DNA of 14,167 nucleotides from Treponema sp. GTDB taxonomy: Bacteria > Spirochaetota > Spirochaetia > Treponematales > Breznakiellaceae. Of this stretch, positions 7,040 through 13,894 are shown piece after piece; positions within the stretch are counted from its first letter, which is position 1, and each line of letters opens with the position of its first letter. Under the pieces are notes generated by a model. It saw nothing but the letters and a program-made list of their open reading frames with translations, did no database searches and was not told the DNA's origin. A program made the position numbers and the translations under genes. The DNA lies in NCBI GenBank assembly GCA_031258265.1, contig JAIRNB010000240.1, positions 1-14,167 on the forward strand, given 5' to 3'.

Positions 7040-7147
7040 TTATTCGCAGTGGGGTCCGCTCCCCAGGAACCCGCTAAGAACCCGCACCGCGGGGGAGGGA
7101 TCGGGGGGGAGCTTTAGGGCGGTTAAAATTAGGGCAAGGAGGTTCAT
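7040..7147 (-). CDS. Possible 35-residue ORF translationally coupled to the DUF721 gene
   Basis: The ATG (7147-7145) overlaps the DUF721 stop codon (TGA 7146-7144) as ATGA, and the TAA (7042-7040) ends 5 nt before the GTG of the radical SAM gene. The peptide begins MNLLALILTALKLPPDP and ends SGPHCE. I recognise no family. It fills the only gap of more than 100 nt in this gene chain, so it may be a small gene that carries ribosomes from one cistron to the next, or just chance. Confidence 0.28.
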   Translation of the reverse strand: MNLLALILTALKLPPDPSPAVRVLSGFLGSGPHCE

Positions 7148-7659
7148 TTTTTCCCCCTGGTCCGGCGGCCGGCGGATTTATCCCGGTTTTCAATACTCTG
7201 TTCCAGCCGTTTAAGGGAATCTTTAAGTTCTGAATCTCCAATCTGTTCCCAGTTTTCAATTCGATCTTCCCCCGGCCTCCCGTCCGTGTCTTTCCGGGCC
7301 GCTTCCCTTTCAGGGGGAATTTCCTTTTTCGGGGATTCCGCTTTCTCCGGGACCCCGCCCCGGGGCCTGCTGAGGGTAAAGGAAATGCCCCGGATATCCA
7401 GTTCAGGAAAACGCCGCCGGGCGGCGCTTATAATCTGCGGGGCCTTGGTCTGGAGAATCTGGACCCAGCCGGGATGATCCGCCTCTACCACGAGGATTCC
7501 CTGTTCCAATTCCCGGACCCTGGAATGTCCCGCGGCGGCGGCTATACCGCAGCCCTGGGTTATCTGTCCCCAGGAGGAAAAAAAACCCGAATATACCTTG
7601 GCCTTACTGTAAAGATTAGCGTCAATGATGGCGGCCAGGTATTCTCCCGCCCTTTTCAT
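7144..7659 (-). CDS. DUF721 / DciA-like replication protein
   Basis: This is a 171-residue protein. Residues 1-95 form the DUF721 domain: MKRAGEYLAAII, then WGQITQGCGIAAAAGHSRV, LEQGILVVEADHPGWVQILQTKAPQII and a final FPELDIRGISFTL strand, a KH-like fold. In bacteria that lack DnaC or DnaI, the DUF721 protein DciA assists loading of the DnaB replicative helicase at the origin, which fits the position beside recF and dnaN. Residues about 96-171 are charged, low-complexity and probably disordered, ending in a basic GRRTRGKK tail that could contact DNA. The ATG overlaps the recF stop by 4 nt (ATGA), indicating translational coupling. The DciA role is by family and context and is not shown for this protein. 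Confidence 0.82.
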   Translation of the reverse strand: MKRAGEYLAAIIDANLYSKAKVYSGFFSSWGQITQGCGIAAAAGHSRVRELEQGILVVEADHPGWVQILQTKAPQIISAARRRFPELDIRGISFTLSRPRGGVPEKAESPKKEIPPEREAARKDTDGRPGEDRIENWEQIGDSELKDSLKRLEQSIENRDKSAGRRTRGKK

Positions 7660-8789
7660 GTATCCTCTCCCCGGAGCCGCAGGACCCCCGATTCCACAGT
7701 ATAAACCAGGGCGTTTTCCGTTCCGCCCCGGACATAGCGGCGGTAGGGTTCTTCCGGTAAAAAAGTATAGAAAGCCTGATCATAAGAAGGCATAACCGAA
7801 AGAAAACGCCGCCGTTTTTCCCCGTCCATCTCTAAGAGTACGTCATCCAGGAGCAGCACCGGCCTCTTTCCGGTACTTTCCGAGAAACGCCGGGCCTGGG
7901 CGATCCGCAGCAGCAGGGCCAGGAGCCGCCGCTGGCCGGTAGAAGCCTTGGCGGCAAATTCCTCCAATTCCCGGTAAAAGGAATAACGGTCCCGGTGGGG
8001 CCCGGAAAGGCTGAGTCCGGCGGACAGATCCGCTTCCCGCTTCTCCGCCAGGAACGATACGCCTTCCTCAAGACCGCAAAATTTCCAGGAAGGGGTATAA
8101 CGGACCCTAAGGCCGGAAATACCGGAGACTTCCCGGAAAAGGGGGCCGAAAAGCCCTGAAAAAAGGACCGCCTCCTTCTCCCGCTTCTCAACCAGTTTAA
8201 GGCCGTACGCCACAAGCTGAAGGTCCAGGGCGTCCAAAATTTCCGGGGCGGGACGGCGGCGGCTTAGAACGGCCTCCCGTAAAACGGCGTTCCGGGACTT
8301 TAAGACCTGGCGGTAATTCCGCAGATCATCCAGGTAAAGAACATTGCAAAGGGACAGGCTCTGATCAAAAAACCAGCGCCGCCTTTCGGGACTCCCGGAG
8401 ACAAATTCCATATCCTCATGACAAAAGACAACACAGGGAACCACCGAAAGAAGACTCCGCCGTTCTTCTATCCGTTTTCCATCTAAGAAAAAGCTTTTTT
8501 TCCCCTTTTCGTACTTTATGCGAAGCTCCGCGGGGTAGGGATCACCGGTTTTTCCGTACTCTTGAACGATTTTTGCCTGGACCGCAAAGTCTTTTTCCCC
8601 ATCCCGGACTATTTCCCTGTCCCGGGCCCCCCGGAATGAGGAACCATAGGCCGCAAAATACAGGGCTTCCAGGAAGTTCGTCTTTCCCTGGCCGTTTTCC
8701 CCCACCAGGAAGACATCTTTTTCCCCGGTATAGGACTCCGAATCCGCCAGGTTTCGGAAAGAAGCGGTCCAAAGAGAATGAAAAACCAC
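7656..8789 (-). CDS. recF: RecF, DNA replication and repair SMC-like ATPase
   Basis: This is a 377-residue protein of normal RecF length. The Walker A motif GENGQGKT is at residues 30-37, followed by NFLEALYFAAYGSSFRG. The conserved RecF segments CVVFCHEDMEFVSGSPERRRWFFD, LSLSGPHRDRY, the ABC signature STGQRRLLALLLRIAQ and the Walker B RPVLLLDDVLLEMD are all present. RecF binds gapped DNA and, with RecO and RecR, loads RecA at stalled forks. The start is GTG (8789-8787); the frame has a stop just before it, and no Shine-Dalgarno is seen. The start is 3 nt after the dnaN stop, so recF probably depends on coupling to dnaN translation. The 3' end overlaps the DUF721 gene by 4 nt. Confidence 0.96.
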   Translation of the reverse strand: MVFHSLWTASFRNLADSESYTGEKDVFLVGENGQGKTNFLEALYFAAYGSSFRGARDREIVRDGEKDFAVQAKIVQEYGKTGDPYPAELRIKYEKGKKSFFLDGKRIEERRSLLSVVPCVVFCHEDMEFVSGSPERRRWFFDQSLSLCNVLYLDDLRNYRQVLKSRNAVLREAVLSRRRPAPEILDALDLQLVAYGLKLVEKREKEAVLFSGLFGPLFREVSGISGLRVRYTPSWKFCGLEEGVSFLAEKREADLSAGLSLSGPHRDRYSFYRELEEFAAKASTGQRRLLALLLRIAQARRFSESTGKRPVLLLDDVLLEMDGEKRRRFLSVMPSYDQAFYTFLPEEPYRRYVRGGTENALVYTVESGVLRLRGEDT

Positions 8790-8792
8790 TGC

Positions 8793-9893
8793 TTAATCAA
8801 GCTGCATAGGCATGATAATGTGAAAGAGGTTCCTCTCCGGTATAGGCTGAACGGTTATAGCCTTGGTTGGGTCCCCGAATTTAATGCTTATCTCCTCTTC
8901 TTTCATAACCTTAAAGGGTTCTTCAATGTAATGGTAGTTCAAAGCTATCGAGAGTTCCGGTCCGTCATACTTACAGGGTATCTCTTCCCGGGCGGTCCCA
9001 AGCTCACTGTCCTCCGAATATACAGCCATGCTTCCCGGCGCCAAACCAAAATAAACCCGGCGGGACTTCTGTTCCACCAGCAGGGAAACCCGGCGGAGGG
9101 CATCCAACGTTTCCTGCCTGTTTACAGAGAAAGAATTTTCCAGATTCTCCGGTATAACCCGCCGGTAATTGGGAAACTGCCCCTCCAACAATACCGAAGA
9201 AAGATTGTAGGTGCCAAATTCCAAAAAAATAATCTTATCGGTGACGGAAATAGAGACGGACCCCTCATCTCCCGCCCTTTTCGTTAAAACATTCAGGACC
9301 TTGGGAGGTATTATTATTCCGTTAAAGTCCTTGATAGACGAATCCACGGGTTTGGAAATATAAGCAAGACGCCGGCCATCGGTGGCCACCATGATAATTT
9401 TATCTTCCAATTTTTCAAAGAAAACGCCGTTCATAAAGTAACGGGTTTCATCATCGGAAACGGCAAAAATGGTCTGATCAACCATATCTTTGAAATCCCT
9501 AATGGGAAAATCAAAAAATTCTCCTGTGGAAACGGCAAATTCCGGGAATTTCTCTGAAGCTATGCTTTTTAACTGCCAGTTTGCCCTCTTTACCATGGAT
9601 TTTATGAAGATTTTTGAGTCTTTTTGCTCAAAAACAAGTTCCCCCTCGGGGCTTGAGTTAAGAATCCCCAGGAATTTCTCCCCAAACACCGTAATAGAGC
9701 CAGGTTCTTCCACAATAACAGGTACTTTTGTCTCAAAATTTACCTTGGTATCCGTAGCTTTTATCAGCAGCGTCTCATCTTTCGCCTCAAGATAGATATT
9801 TGAATAAATGGAAATGACATTTTTACTGGAGATAATCTCCTGGGCTATGGCTATTTCCTTTAGCAAGAAACCTCGTTCACAGGTGAATTTCAT
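8793..9893 (-). CDS. dnaN: DNA polymerase III beta subunit (sliding clamp)
   Basis: This is a 366-residue sliding clamp with the normal length and the three-domain clamp layout. The N-terminus MKFTCERGFLLKEIAIAQEIIS is typical of DnaN. Other conserved parts are VATDGRRLAYI, the segment VLLEGQFPNYRRVIP, and the C-terminal HIIMPMQLD. It forms the ring that tethers the replicase to DNA. Three in-frame ATGs exist. I chose 9893 because DnaN proteins usually begin MKF; ATG 9899 (MYMKF) is also possible, as AGGAG (9908-9904) lies 4 nt from it and 10 nt from 9893. ATG 9920 is unlikely because it overlaps the predicted -10 TATAAT (9924-9919). recF follows after 3 nt. Confidence 0.96.
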   Translation of the reverse strand: MKFTCERGFLLKEIAIAQEIISSKNVISIYSNIYLEAKDETLLIKATDTKVNFETKVPVIVEEPGSITVFGEKFLGILNSSPEGELVFEQKDSKIFIKSMVKRANWQLKSIASEKFPEFAVSTGEFFDFPIRDFKDMVDQTIFAVSDDETRYFMNGVFFEKLEDKIIMVATDGRRLAYISKPVDSSIKDFNGIIIPPKVLNVLTKRAGDEGSVSISVTDKIIFLEFGTYNLSSVLLEGQFPNYRRVIPENLENSFSVNRQETLDALRRVSLLVEQKSRRVYFGLAPGSMAVYSEDSELGTAREEIPCKYDGPELSIALNYHYIEEPFKVMKEEEISIKFGDPTKAITVQPIPERNLFHIIMPMQLD

Positions 9894-9903
9894 ATACATC
9901 AAA

Positions 9904-9924
9904 CTCCTATTCCTATTCATTATA
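9904..9924 (-). promoter_or_regulatory. dnaN -10 element and Shine-Dalgarno
   Basis: On the minus strand a perfect TATAAT lies at 9924-9919 and AGGAG at 9908-9904. No convincing -35 was found at the expected distance (best is TTACTA, 3 of 6). Transcription would begin near 9912 and leave a very short leader. The -10 lies within the AT-rich unwinding candidate, so dnaN transcription and origin melting could influence each other. Confidence 0.45.
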
Positions 9925-9971
9925 TATATAATTAGTAATAGTAGTAATAGGGGCGGCTTAAATGTAGAAAA
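9919..9971 (-). promoter_or_regulatory. Candidate origin unwinding site: DnaA box, GC-rich spacer, DnaA-trios, AT-rich run
   Basis: On the minus strand the order is TTTTCTACA (9971-9963, one mismatch to TTTTCCACA); a 12-nt spacer ending in GCCGCCC; six consecutive triplets CTA TTA CTA CTA TTA CTA (9950-9933); then an alternating AT stretch ending at about 9919. All six triplets fit the DnaA-trio consensus written on this strand as [C/T]T[A/T]. This is the order of the basal unwinding system known from Bacillus subtilis, also in the dnaA-dnaN gap. Function here is inferred from pattern and position. Confidence 0.55.
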
Positions 9972-9975
9972 CTAT

Positions 9976-10004
9976 CCTAATTCCTTATGGGAAAAGGAGT
10001 TAGG
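9976..10004. repeat. Inverted repeat in the dnaA-dnaN gap, related to the one at 11677-11709
   Basis: CCTAATTCCTT (9976-9986) pairs with AAGGAGTTAGG (9994-10004), with one G-T pair and a 7-nt loop. The 13-mer CCTAATTCCTTAT (9976-9988) is identical to 11679-11691 on the other side of dnaA. Confidence 0.6.
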
Positions 10005-10034
10005 GAATTCACAAAACCTGGAAATTTCTTTTTT

Positions 10035-10052
10035 TTATCCCCGTTTTCCACC
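10035..10052 (+). promoter_or_regulatory. Tandem degenerate DnaA-box-like 9-mers in the dnaA-dnaN gap
   Basis: TTATCCCCG (10035-10043, 7 of 9 to TTATCCACA) is directly followed by TTTTCCACC (10044-10052, one mismatch to the TTWTNCACA consensus). Together with TTTTCTACA at 9963-9971 on the other strand they form a weak cluster. Individually they are not significant; the abutting arrangement and location give them weight. Confidence 0.4.
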
Positions 10053-10128
10053 GAATCTGGAGGATAAATCCTTTACCCCACATCTTATCTTACCATTTTA
10101 ATCAGCTTTTCCCCCGGTTTTTCCGGGC

Positions 10129-11538
10129 TTACAGCTTGGTGCCCGCCTCTTTGATCAGCCGTTTCAGGCTTTCAATGGTTGGTTCCAATGTGGGGTCCGC
10201 CTTCATTTTCTCCTCTATTTTGTCACAACTGTACATTACAGTGGTGTGATCCCTTCCCCCAAAGACCTGTCCAATCTCGGTGGTAGAAAATTCCGTTATC
10301 TCACGGACAATGTACATGGCAAGCTGGCGGGGAAAGACGATGTTTTGGGTCCGTTTTTTGCTTTTAAGATCGTTGGCGGAAAGGGAAAAATACTCGGCCA
10401 CCACCTTTTGAATAAGTTCGATGGACATGTTTGCCTGCCGGGGGGAGACAAACATGTCCCTTAGCAGGTGCTGGGCCTGTTCGAGGGTTACCGGCTGGTT
10501 CACCATGTTTGTAAAGGCTGTTAGTTTAGTCAAAGCCGCTTCCAAATCCCGGATGTTTGAGGATATGTTCTTGCTGATAAGATCGATGATTACATCGGGA
10601 ATCTCCACATTTCCGGCGGCTACCTTATTTTTAAGGATGGCAAAGCGGGTTTCGTAGTTTGGGGGTAGAAGATCCACATTCAAACCGCGTTCAAAGCGGT
10701 TCCGCAGGCGCTCGGTAAGGTTTTTCAACTCCGAAACCGGCCTGTCACAGGTAAAAATTATCTGTCTTTTGGCGTTATACAAGGCTTCGTAAGTAAAAAA
10801 CAGCTCCTCCTGTATGCCGTACTTGTTTTCCAGGAAGTGAATATCGTCAATAAGGAGTACGTCCACCTGACGGTATCTGTTTTTGAAGGCCGCCATACCC
10901 TTTTCGTTCAAAGACTGGACAAATTCATTAAAAAAGTTCTCCGCGGTGGTGTATATGATCTTATTCGGGGAATTTCCGTAGATATGGTTCCCAATAGCCT
11001 GCATCAGGTGTGTCTTTCCCAGCCCCACCCCGCCGTAGATGAGGAAAGGGTTGTAAGCCGTCCCCGGATTCCGGCTGATAGCCATGGCCGCGTTGGCGGC
11101 AAAGTTGTTATTTTCCCCTATGACATACCTGTCAAAGGTATAGTCTTCCCTCAGTTGGGGGTGCGGTTTCTTCGTCTGCGGGGCGGATTTTTCTCTTTGG
11201 TTTTCAAAAAGTGAACCGTTTTCACGGGATTCTGTTTTTTTTACGATTTCATTTGAAATATCAGAGCCTGACTTGTTCCTGTTTCGGGGGTGAATCTCAA
11301 ATTCCACCAATAAATCTTTCCCCGTAAGCTCTTTGAGGGTAGTTTCAATAAGGTTTTGGTAGCGGGTTTTGATTTGATCGCGGTAAAAAGAAGAGGGAAC
11401 CGCCGCTATAACCCGGTTTTCCCCGGATTGCAGGTACTCCATAGCGCCAAACCAGACAGAAAATTCCTGTTCTGTTAAATTTGAGCGAAACTGACTTATC
11501 ATTTCCTTCCAGAATACCTCGTAACCCGCCTCAGACAT
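10129..11538 (-). CDS. dnaA: Chromosomal replication initiator protein DnaA
   Basis: This is a 469-residue protein with normal DnaA architecture. Domain I (about 1-85) carries FWKEMISQFRSNLTEQEFSVWF. Domain II (about 90-130) is a poorly conserved charged linker. Domain III is the AAA+ module, with YTFDRYVIGENN, Walker A GGVGLGKTHL (about 168-177), Walker B LLIDDIHFL (about 227-235) and sensor regions. Domain IV has the DNA-binding signature GGRDHTTVMYSCDKI (about 425-439). DnaA binds 9-mer boxes at oriC, melts the AT-rich region and starts helicase loading. The ATG at 11538-11536 has a good AGGAG (11550-11546) 7 nt upstream. It is divergent from gyrB and followed by dnaN after about 230 nt. 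Confidence 0.98.
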   Translation of the reverse strand: MSEAGYEVFWKEMISQFRSNLTEQEFSVWFGAMEYLQSGENRVIAAVPSSFYRDQIKTRYQNLIETTLKELTGKDLLVEFEIHPRNRNKSGSDISNEIVKKTESRENGSLFENQREKSAPQTKKPHPQLREDYTFDRYVIGENNNFAANAAMAISRNPGTAYNPFLIYGGVGLGKTHLMQAIGNHIYGNSPNKIIYTTAENFFNEFVQSLNEKGMAAFKNRYRQVDVLLIDDIHFLENKYGIQEELFFTYEALYNAKRQIIFTCDRPVSELKNLTERLRNRFERGLNVDLLPPNYETRFAILKNKVAAGNVEIPDVIIDLISKNISSNIRDLEAALTKLTAFTNMVNQPVTLEQAQHLLRDMFVSPRQANMSIELIQKVVAEYFSLSANDLKSKKRTQNIVFPRQLAMYIVREITEFSTTEIGQVFGGRDHTTVMYSCDKIEEKMKADPTLEPTIESLKRLIKEAGTKL

Positions 11539-11545
11539 ACCAAAA

Positions 11546-11583
11546 CTCCTAAACCAGTATAGTAATCAACAGGTTTTCCACAA
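11546..11583 (-). promoter_or_regulatory. dnaA promoter with overlapping DnaA box, plus Shine-Dalgarno
   Basis: On the minus strand: -35 TTGTGG (11583-11578, 3 of 6), 16-nt spacer, -10 TATACT (11561-11556), then AGGAG (11550-11546). Transcription would start close to the AGGAG, giving a leader of about 12 nt. The DnaA box TTTTCCACA (plus strand 11574-11582) covers most of the -35 and the start of the spacer. Confidence 0.5.
11574..11582 (+). promoter_or_regulatory. DnaA box in the dnaA promoter
   Basis: TTTTCCACA fits the TTWTNCACA consensus exactly. It lies 36 nt upstream of the dnaA ATG and overlaps the predicted -35, so bound DnaA would be expected to repress its own transcription. Confidence 0.65.
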
Positions 11584-11676
11584 TCATTTTTTACATCAAC
11601 CGGGAGAACTAAAAAATAACGTCCGCAATATTCCCGGGTTTGACTGTTGCTCCTTAATAACTGAGTAGTAAAAAAC

Positions 11677-11709
11677 ACCCTAATTCCTTATAATATAAGG
11701 AATTAGGGT
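11677..11709. repeat. 33-bp near-perfect palindrome between dnaA and gyrB
   Basis: ACCCTAATTCCTTA (11677-11690) is the exact reverse complement of TAAGGAATTAGGGT (11696-11709), with a TAATA centre. This gives a 14-bp stem. It lies in a divergent gap, so it is not the terminator of either neighbour. A related copy is at 9976-10004. It contains a TATAAT (11689-11694), but no matching -35 is seen. The rest of 11539-11907, a gap of 369 nt, holds the dnaA promoter, the three DnaA boxes and the gyrB promoter candidate. Confidence 0.8.
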
Positions 11710-11785
11710 ATCATAACCGGTAATGGGAACATGCCCGCATAGACCCGTTAAGATATCCTGCCTGGAAATGGATGAATCCCCCATA

Positions 11786-11805
11786 TTTTACACAAGTTAT
11801 GCACA
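11786..11805 (+). promoter_or_regulatory. Two tandem DnaA boxes upstream of gyrB
   Basis: TTTTACACA (11786-11794) and TTATGCACA (11797-11805) each fit TTWTNCACA exactly, in the same orientation and 11 bp apart, about one helical turn. With the box at 11574-11582 they make a three-box cluster on the gyrB side of dnaA. Confidence 0.6.
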
Positions 11806-11870
11806 AGTATGGAAAAACCGCTTTCCGCCGCCTTTACGGGCAGCCTGGGAGAGTGGAATTGTACGTTATC

Positions 11871-11899
11871 TTTACTTTTTTATGCAAGCCAAATAATAT
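11871..11899 (+). promoter_or_regulatory. Candidate gyrB promoter close to the start codon
   Basis: TTTACT (11871-11876, 4 of 6) and TAATAT (11894-11899, 4 of 6) are separated by 17 nt. Transcription would begin around 11906, giving almost no leader before ATG 11908. Both elements are weak matches, so this is tentative. Confidence 0.3.
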
Positions 11900-11907
11900 G
11901 CCACACT

Positions 11908-13839
11908 ATGAACGCAAGCTATTCGGCCCAGAACATTAAGGTCCTTAAAGGACTGGAGGCGGTACGGACCCGTCCCGGTATGTACATTGGAACCACCGGA
12001 ATCGATGGTCTCCATCATTTAGTGTATGAAGTTGTAGACAATTCGGTGGACGAAGCCATGCAAGGCTTCTGTGACAATATCCTGGTTGTCCTGGAAGGAA
12101 ACGACATTGTACGGGTGGAGGACAACGGCCGGGGTATCCCCGTGGATATACACCCCGAAGAGGGGGTCAGCGCCCTGGAACTGGTGATGACCCAGCTCCA
12201 TGCCGGGGGTAAGTTTGATAAGGATTCTTACAAAGTCTCCGGGGGCCTCCATGGGGTAGGGGTGTCGGTGGTGAACGCCCTGTCGGAGTGGTGTCAGGTC
12301 TATGTCCACCGGAACGGCCAGATCTATACCCAGCGTTACCGCATCGGGGTCCCGGAGGGTTCCGCGGTTATCGTTTCCCCCCAGGGCCTTCCCTACAATG
12401 CCCAGGATAAGGACAAGGGGACGGTGGTGCGCTTTAAGGCGGATTCCGCCATTTTTGAAACCACGGTCTATAACTTCGATGTCCTTTCCAACCGGCTGCG
12501 GGAATTGGCTTTCCTCAACCGGGGGATCAAAATAAGCATCAGGGACGAGCGGCTTACCACCCCCAAAGGCCATGAATTCCGTTTCGAGGGGGGCTTAAAG
12601 AGTTTTGTCAGTTACCTGAATGAAAACAAGACCGTCCTTTACAAGGAACCCATATTTTTTGAAGGGGAACGGGACGGAGTCGCGATGGAATGTGCCATTC
12701 AGTACAACGATGGTTTTAACGAGATCATGTACTCTTTCGTAAACGACATTAACACCCGGGAGGGGGGGACCCACCTGATGGGCTTTAAGTCCGCCCTTAC
12801 CCGTACCCTGAATGAATTCTTAAAAAAATCCAAACAGGCCAAAAAGCTGGAGGAAAGCCTTTCCGGTGACGATGTGCGGGAAGGGCTTACCGCCGTGCTT
12901 TCCGTCAAGGTGCCGGAACCCCAGTTTGAAGGCCAAACTAAAGCCAAACTGGGCAATTCGGAGGTAAAGGGCATCGTGGAGGCCCTGACCAACGAACAGC
13001 TTGAACTGTACCTGGACCAGCGGCCCGACGTGATAAACAACATCCTGGAAAAAAGCGTCCTGGCCGCTAAAGCCCGGATCGCCGCCCGCCAGGCCCGGGA
13101 TGCCACCCGCCGTAAAAACGCCATGGATTCCGCCGGCCTCCCCGGCAAACTTGCCGACTGCAGCGAAAAGGACCCCGCCCTTTGTGAACTCTTCATCGTG
13201 GAAGGAGACTCCGCCGGGGGTTCCGCCAAAATGGGCAGGAACCGCCAGACCCAGGCCATTCTTTCCCTGTTTGGAAAAATGCTCAATGTGGAAAAAACCC
13301 GGCTGGAAAAGGTCGTGACCAACGAGAAACTCCAGCCCATCATCGCCAGTATCGGCGCCGGCTGCGGCGTGGAGTTCAACATCTCCAGGATTCGCTACCA
13401 CAAGATCATCATCATGGCCGACGCCGATGTGGACGGCTCCCATATCCGTACCCTGCTCCTCACCTTTTTTTACCGCTATATGACCGAACTAATCGAGCGG
13501 GGCCATGTGTACCTTGCCATGCCCCCCCTCTACAAGATCAGCTACGAAAGAAAAAGCTTCTTTGCCTACGATGACGCGGAAAAGGACCGCATCCTGGCCC
13601 AGTCCGGCAAAAACCCGGAAAAGGTCGCCGTCCAGCGTTACAAGGGCCTGGGGGAAATGAACGCCGAAGAACTGGCGGACACCACCATGGACCCCGTCCA
13701 GCGGAATATTATCCAGGTCCATCTGGACGACACCGTGGAAGCGGAACGGATCTTTACTACCCTTATGGGAGAGGTTGTCGCCCCCCGCCGGGAGTTCATC
13801 GAGGAAAACGCCCTGGCGGTAACAAATTTGGACGTATAA
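11908..13839 (+). CDS. gyrB: DNA gyrase subunit B
   Basis: This is a 643-residue protein from the chosen start, normal for GyrB. It carries the ATPase and TOPRIM parts of gyrase, which uses ATP to introduce negative supercoils together with GyrA (gyrA is not in the window). The GHKL ATPase motifs are VYEVVDNSVDEA, VEDNGRGIPV and SGGLHGVGVSVVNALS. The TOPRIM motifs are EGDSAGG (about residue 430) and DADVDGSHIRTLLLTFFYR (about 505). The C-terminal VQRYKGLGEMN and the end NALAVTNLDV are typical. The frame is open from ATG 11809, adding 33 residues with no family resemblance; I chose ATG 11908 (MNASYSAQNIKVLKGLEAVR) because it matches where GyrB proteins begin. Neither start has a Shine-Dalgarno, so this may be a leaderless or near-leaderless mRNA. 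It is divergent from dnaA. Confidence 0.97.
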   Translation: MNASYSAQNIKVLKGLEAVRTRPGMYIGTTGIDGLHHLVYEVVDNSVDEAMQGFCDNILVVLEGNDIVRVEDNGRGIPVDIHPEEGVSALELVMTQLHAGGKFDKDSYKVSGGLHGVGVSVVNALSEWCQVYVHRNGQIYTQRYRIGVPEGSAVIVSPQGLPYNAQDKDKGTVVRFKADSAIFETTVYNFDVLSNRLRELAFLNRGIKISIRDERLTTPKGHEFRFEGGLKSFVSYLNENKTVLYKEPIFFEGERDGVAMECAIQYNDGFNEIMYSFVNDINTREGGTHLMGFKSALTRTLNEFLKKSKQAKKLEESLSGDDVREGLTAVLSVKVPEPQFEGQTKAKLGNSEVKGIVEALTNEQLELYLDQRPDVINNILEKSVLAAKARIAARQARDATRRKNAMDSAGLPGKLADCSEKDPALCELFIVEGDSAGGSAKMGRNRQTQAILSLFGKMLNVEKTRLEKVVTNEKLQPIIASIGAGCGVEFNISRIRYHKIIIMADADVDGSHIRTLLLTFFYRYMTELIERGHVYLAMPPLYKISYERKSFFAYDDAEKDRILAQSGKNPEKVAVQRYKGLGEMNAEELADTTMDPVQRNIIQVHLDDTVEAERIFTTLMGEVVAPRREFIEENALAVTNLDV

Positions 13840-13866
13840 TGGGTATACCGGAAAAGGCGGTATAAG

Positions 13867-13884
13867 GGGGGAAAGCCTTCCCCC
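13867..13884 (+). terminator. Hairpin downstream of gyrB, possible terminator
   Basis: GGGGGAA (13867-13873) and TTCCCCC (13878-13884) form a 7-bp stem with an AGCC loop, 28 nt after the gyrB stop. No T-tract follows, so a rho-independent terminator is doubtful. It may simply be the first unit of the repeat block that follows. Confidence 0.3.
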
Positions 13885-13894
13885 TCGCTACAGC

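Noticed and set aside
9893..9920. Longer dnaN start at ATG 9920 (MNRNRSLMYMKF)
   Set aside because: This ATG overlaps the predicted -10 TATAAT, has no Shine-Dalgarno, and adds residues not found in DnaN. AGGAG at 9904-9908 serves a later ATG.
10113..10127. Terminator for dnaA just after its stop
   Set aside because: CCCGG with CCGGG gives only a 5-bp stem and no T-tract follows on the minus strand. It is too weak to call.
12699..13443. Two long minus-strand frames inside gyrB
   Set aside because: They are shadows of gyrB, whose motifs are complete and uninterrupted.
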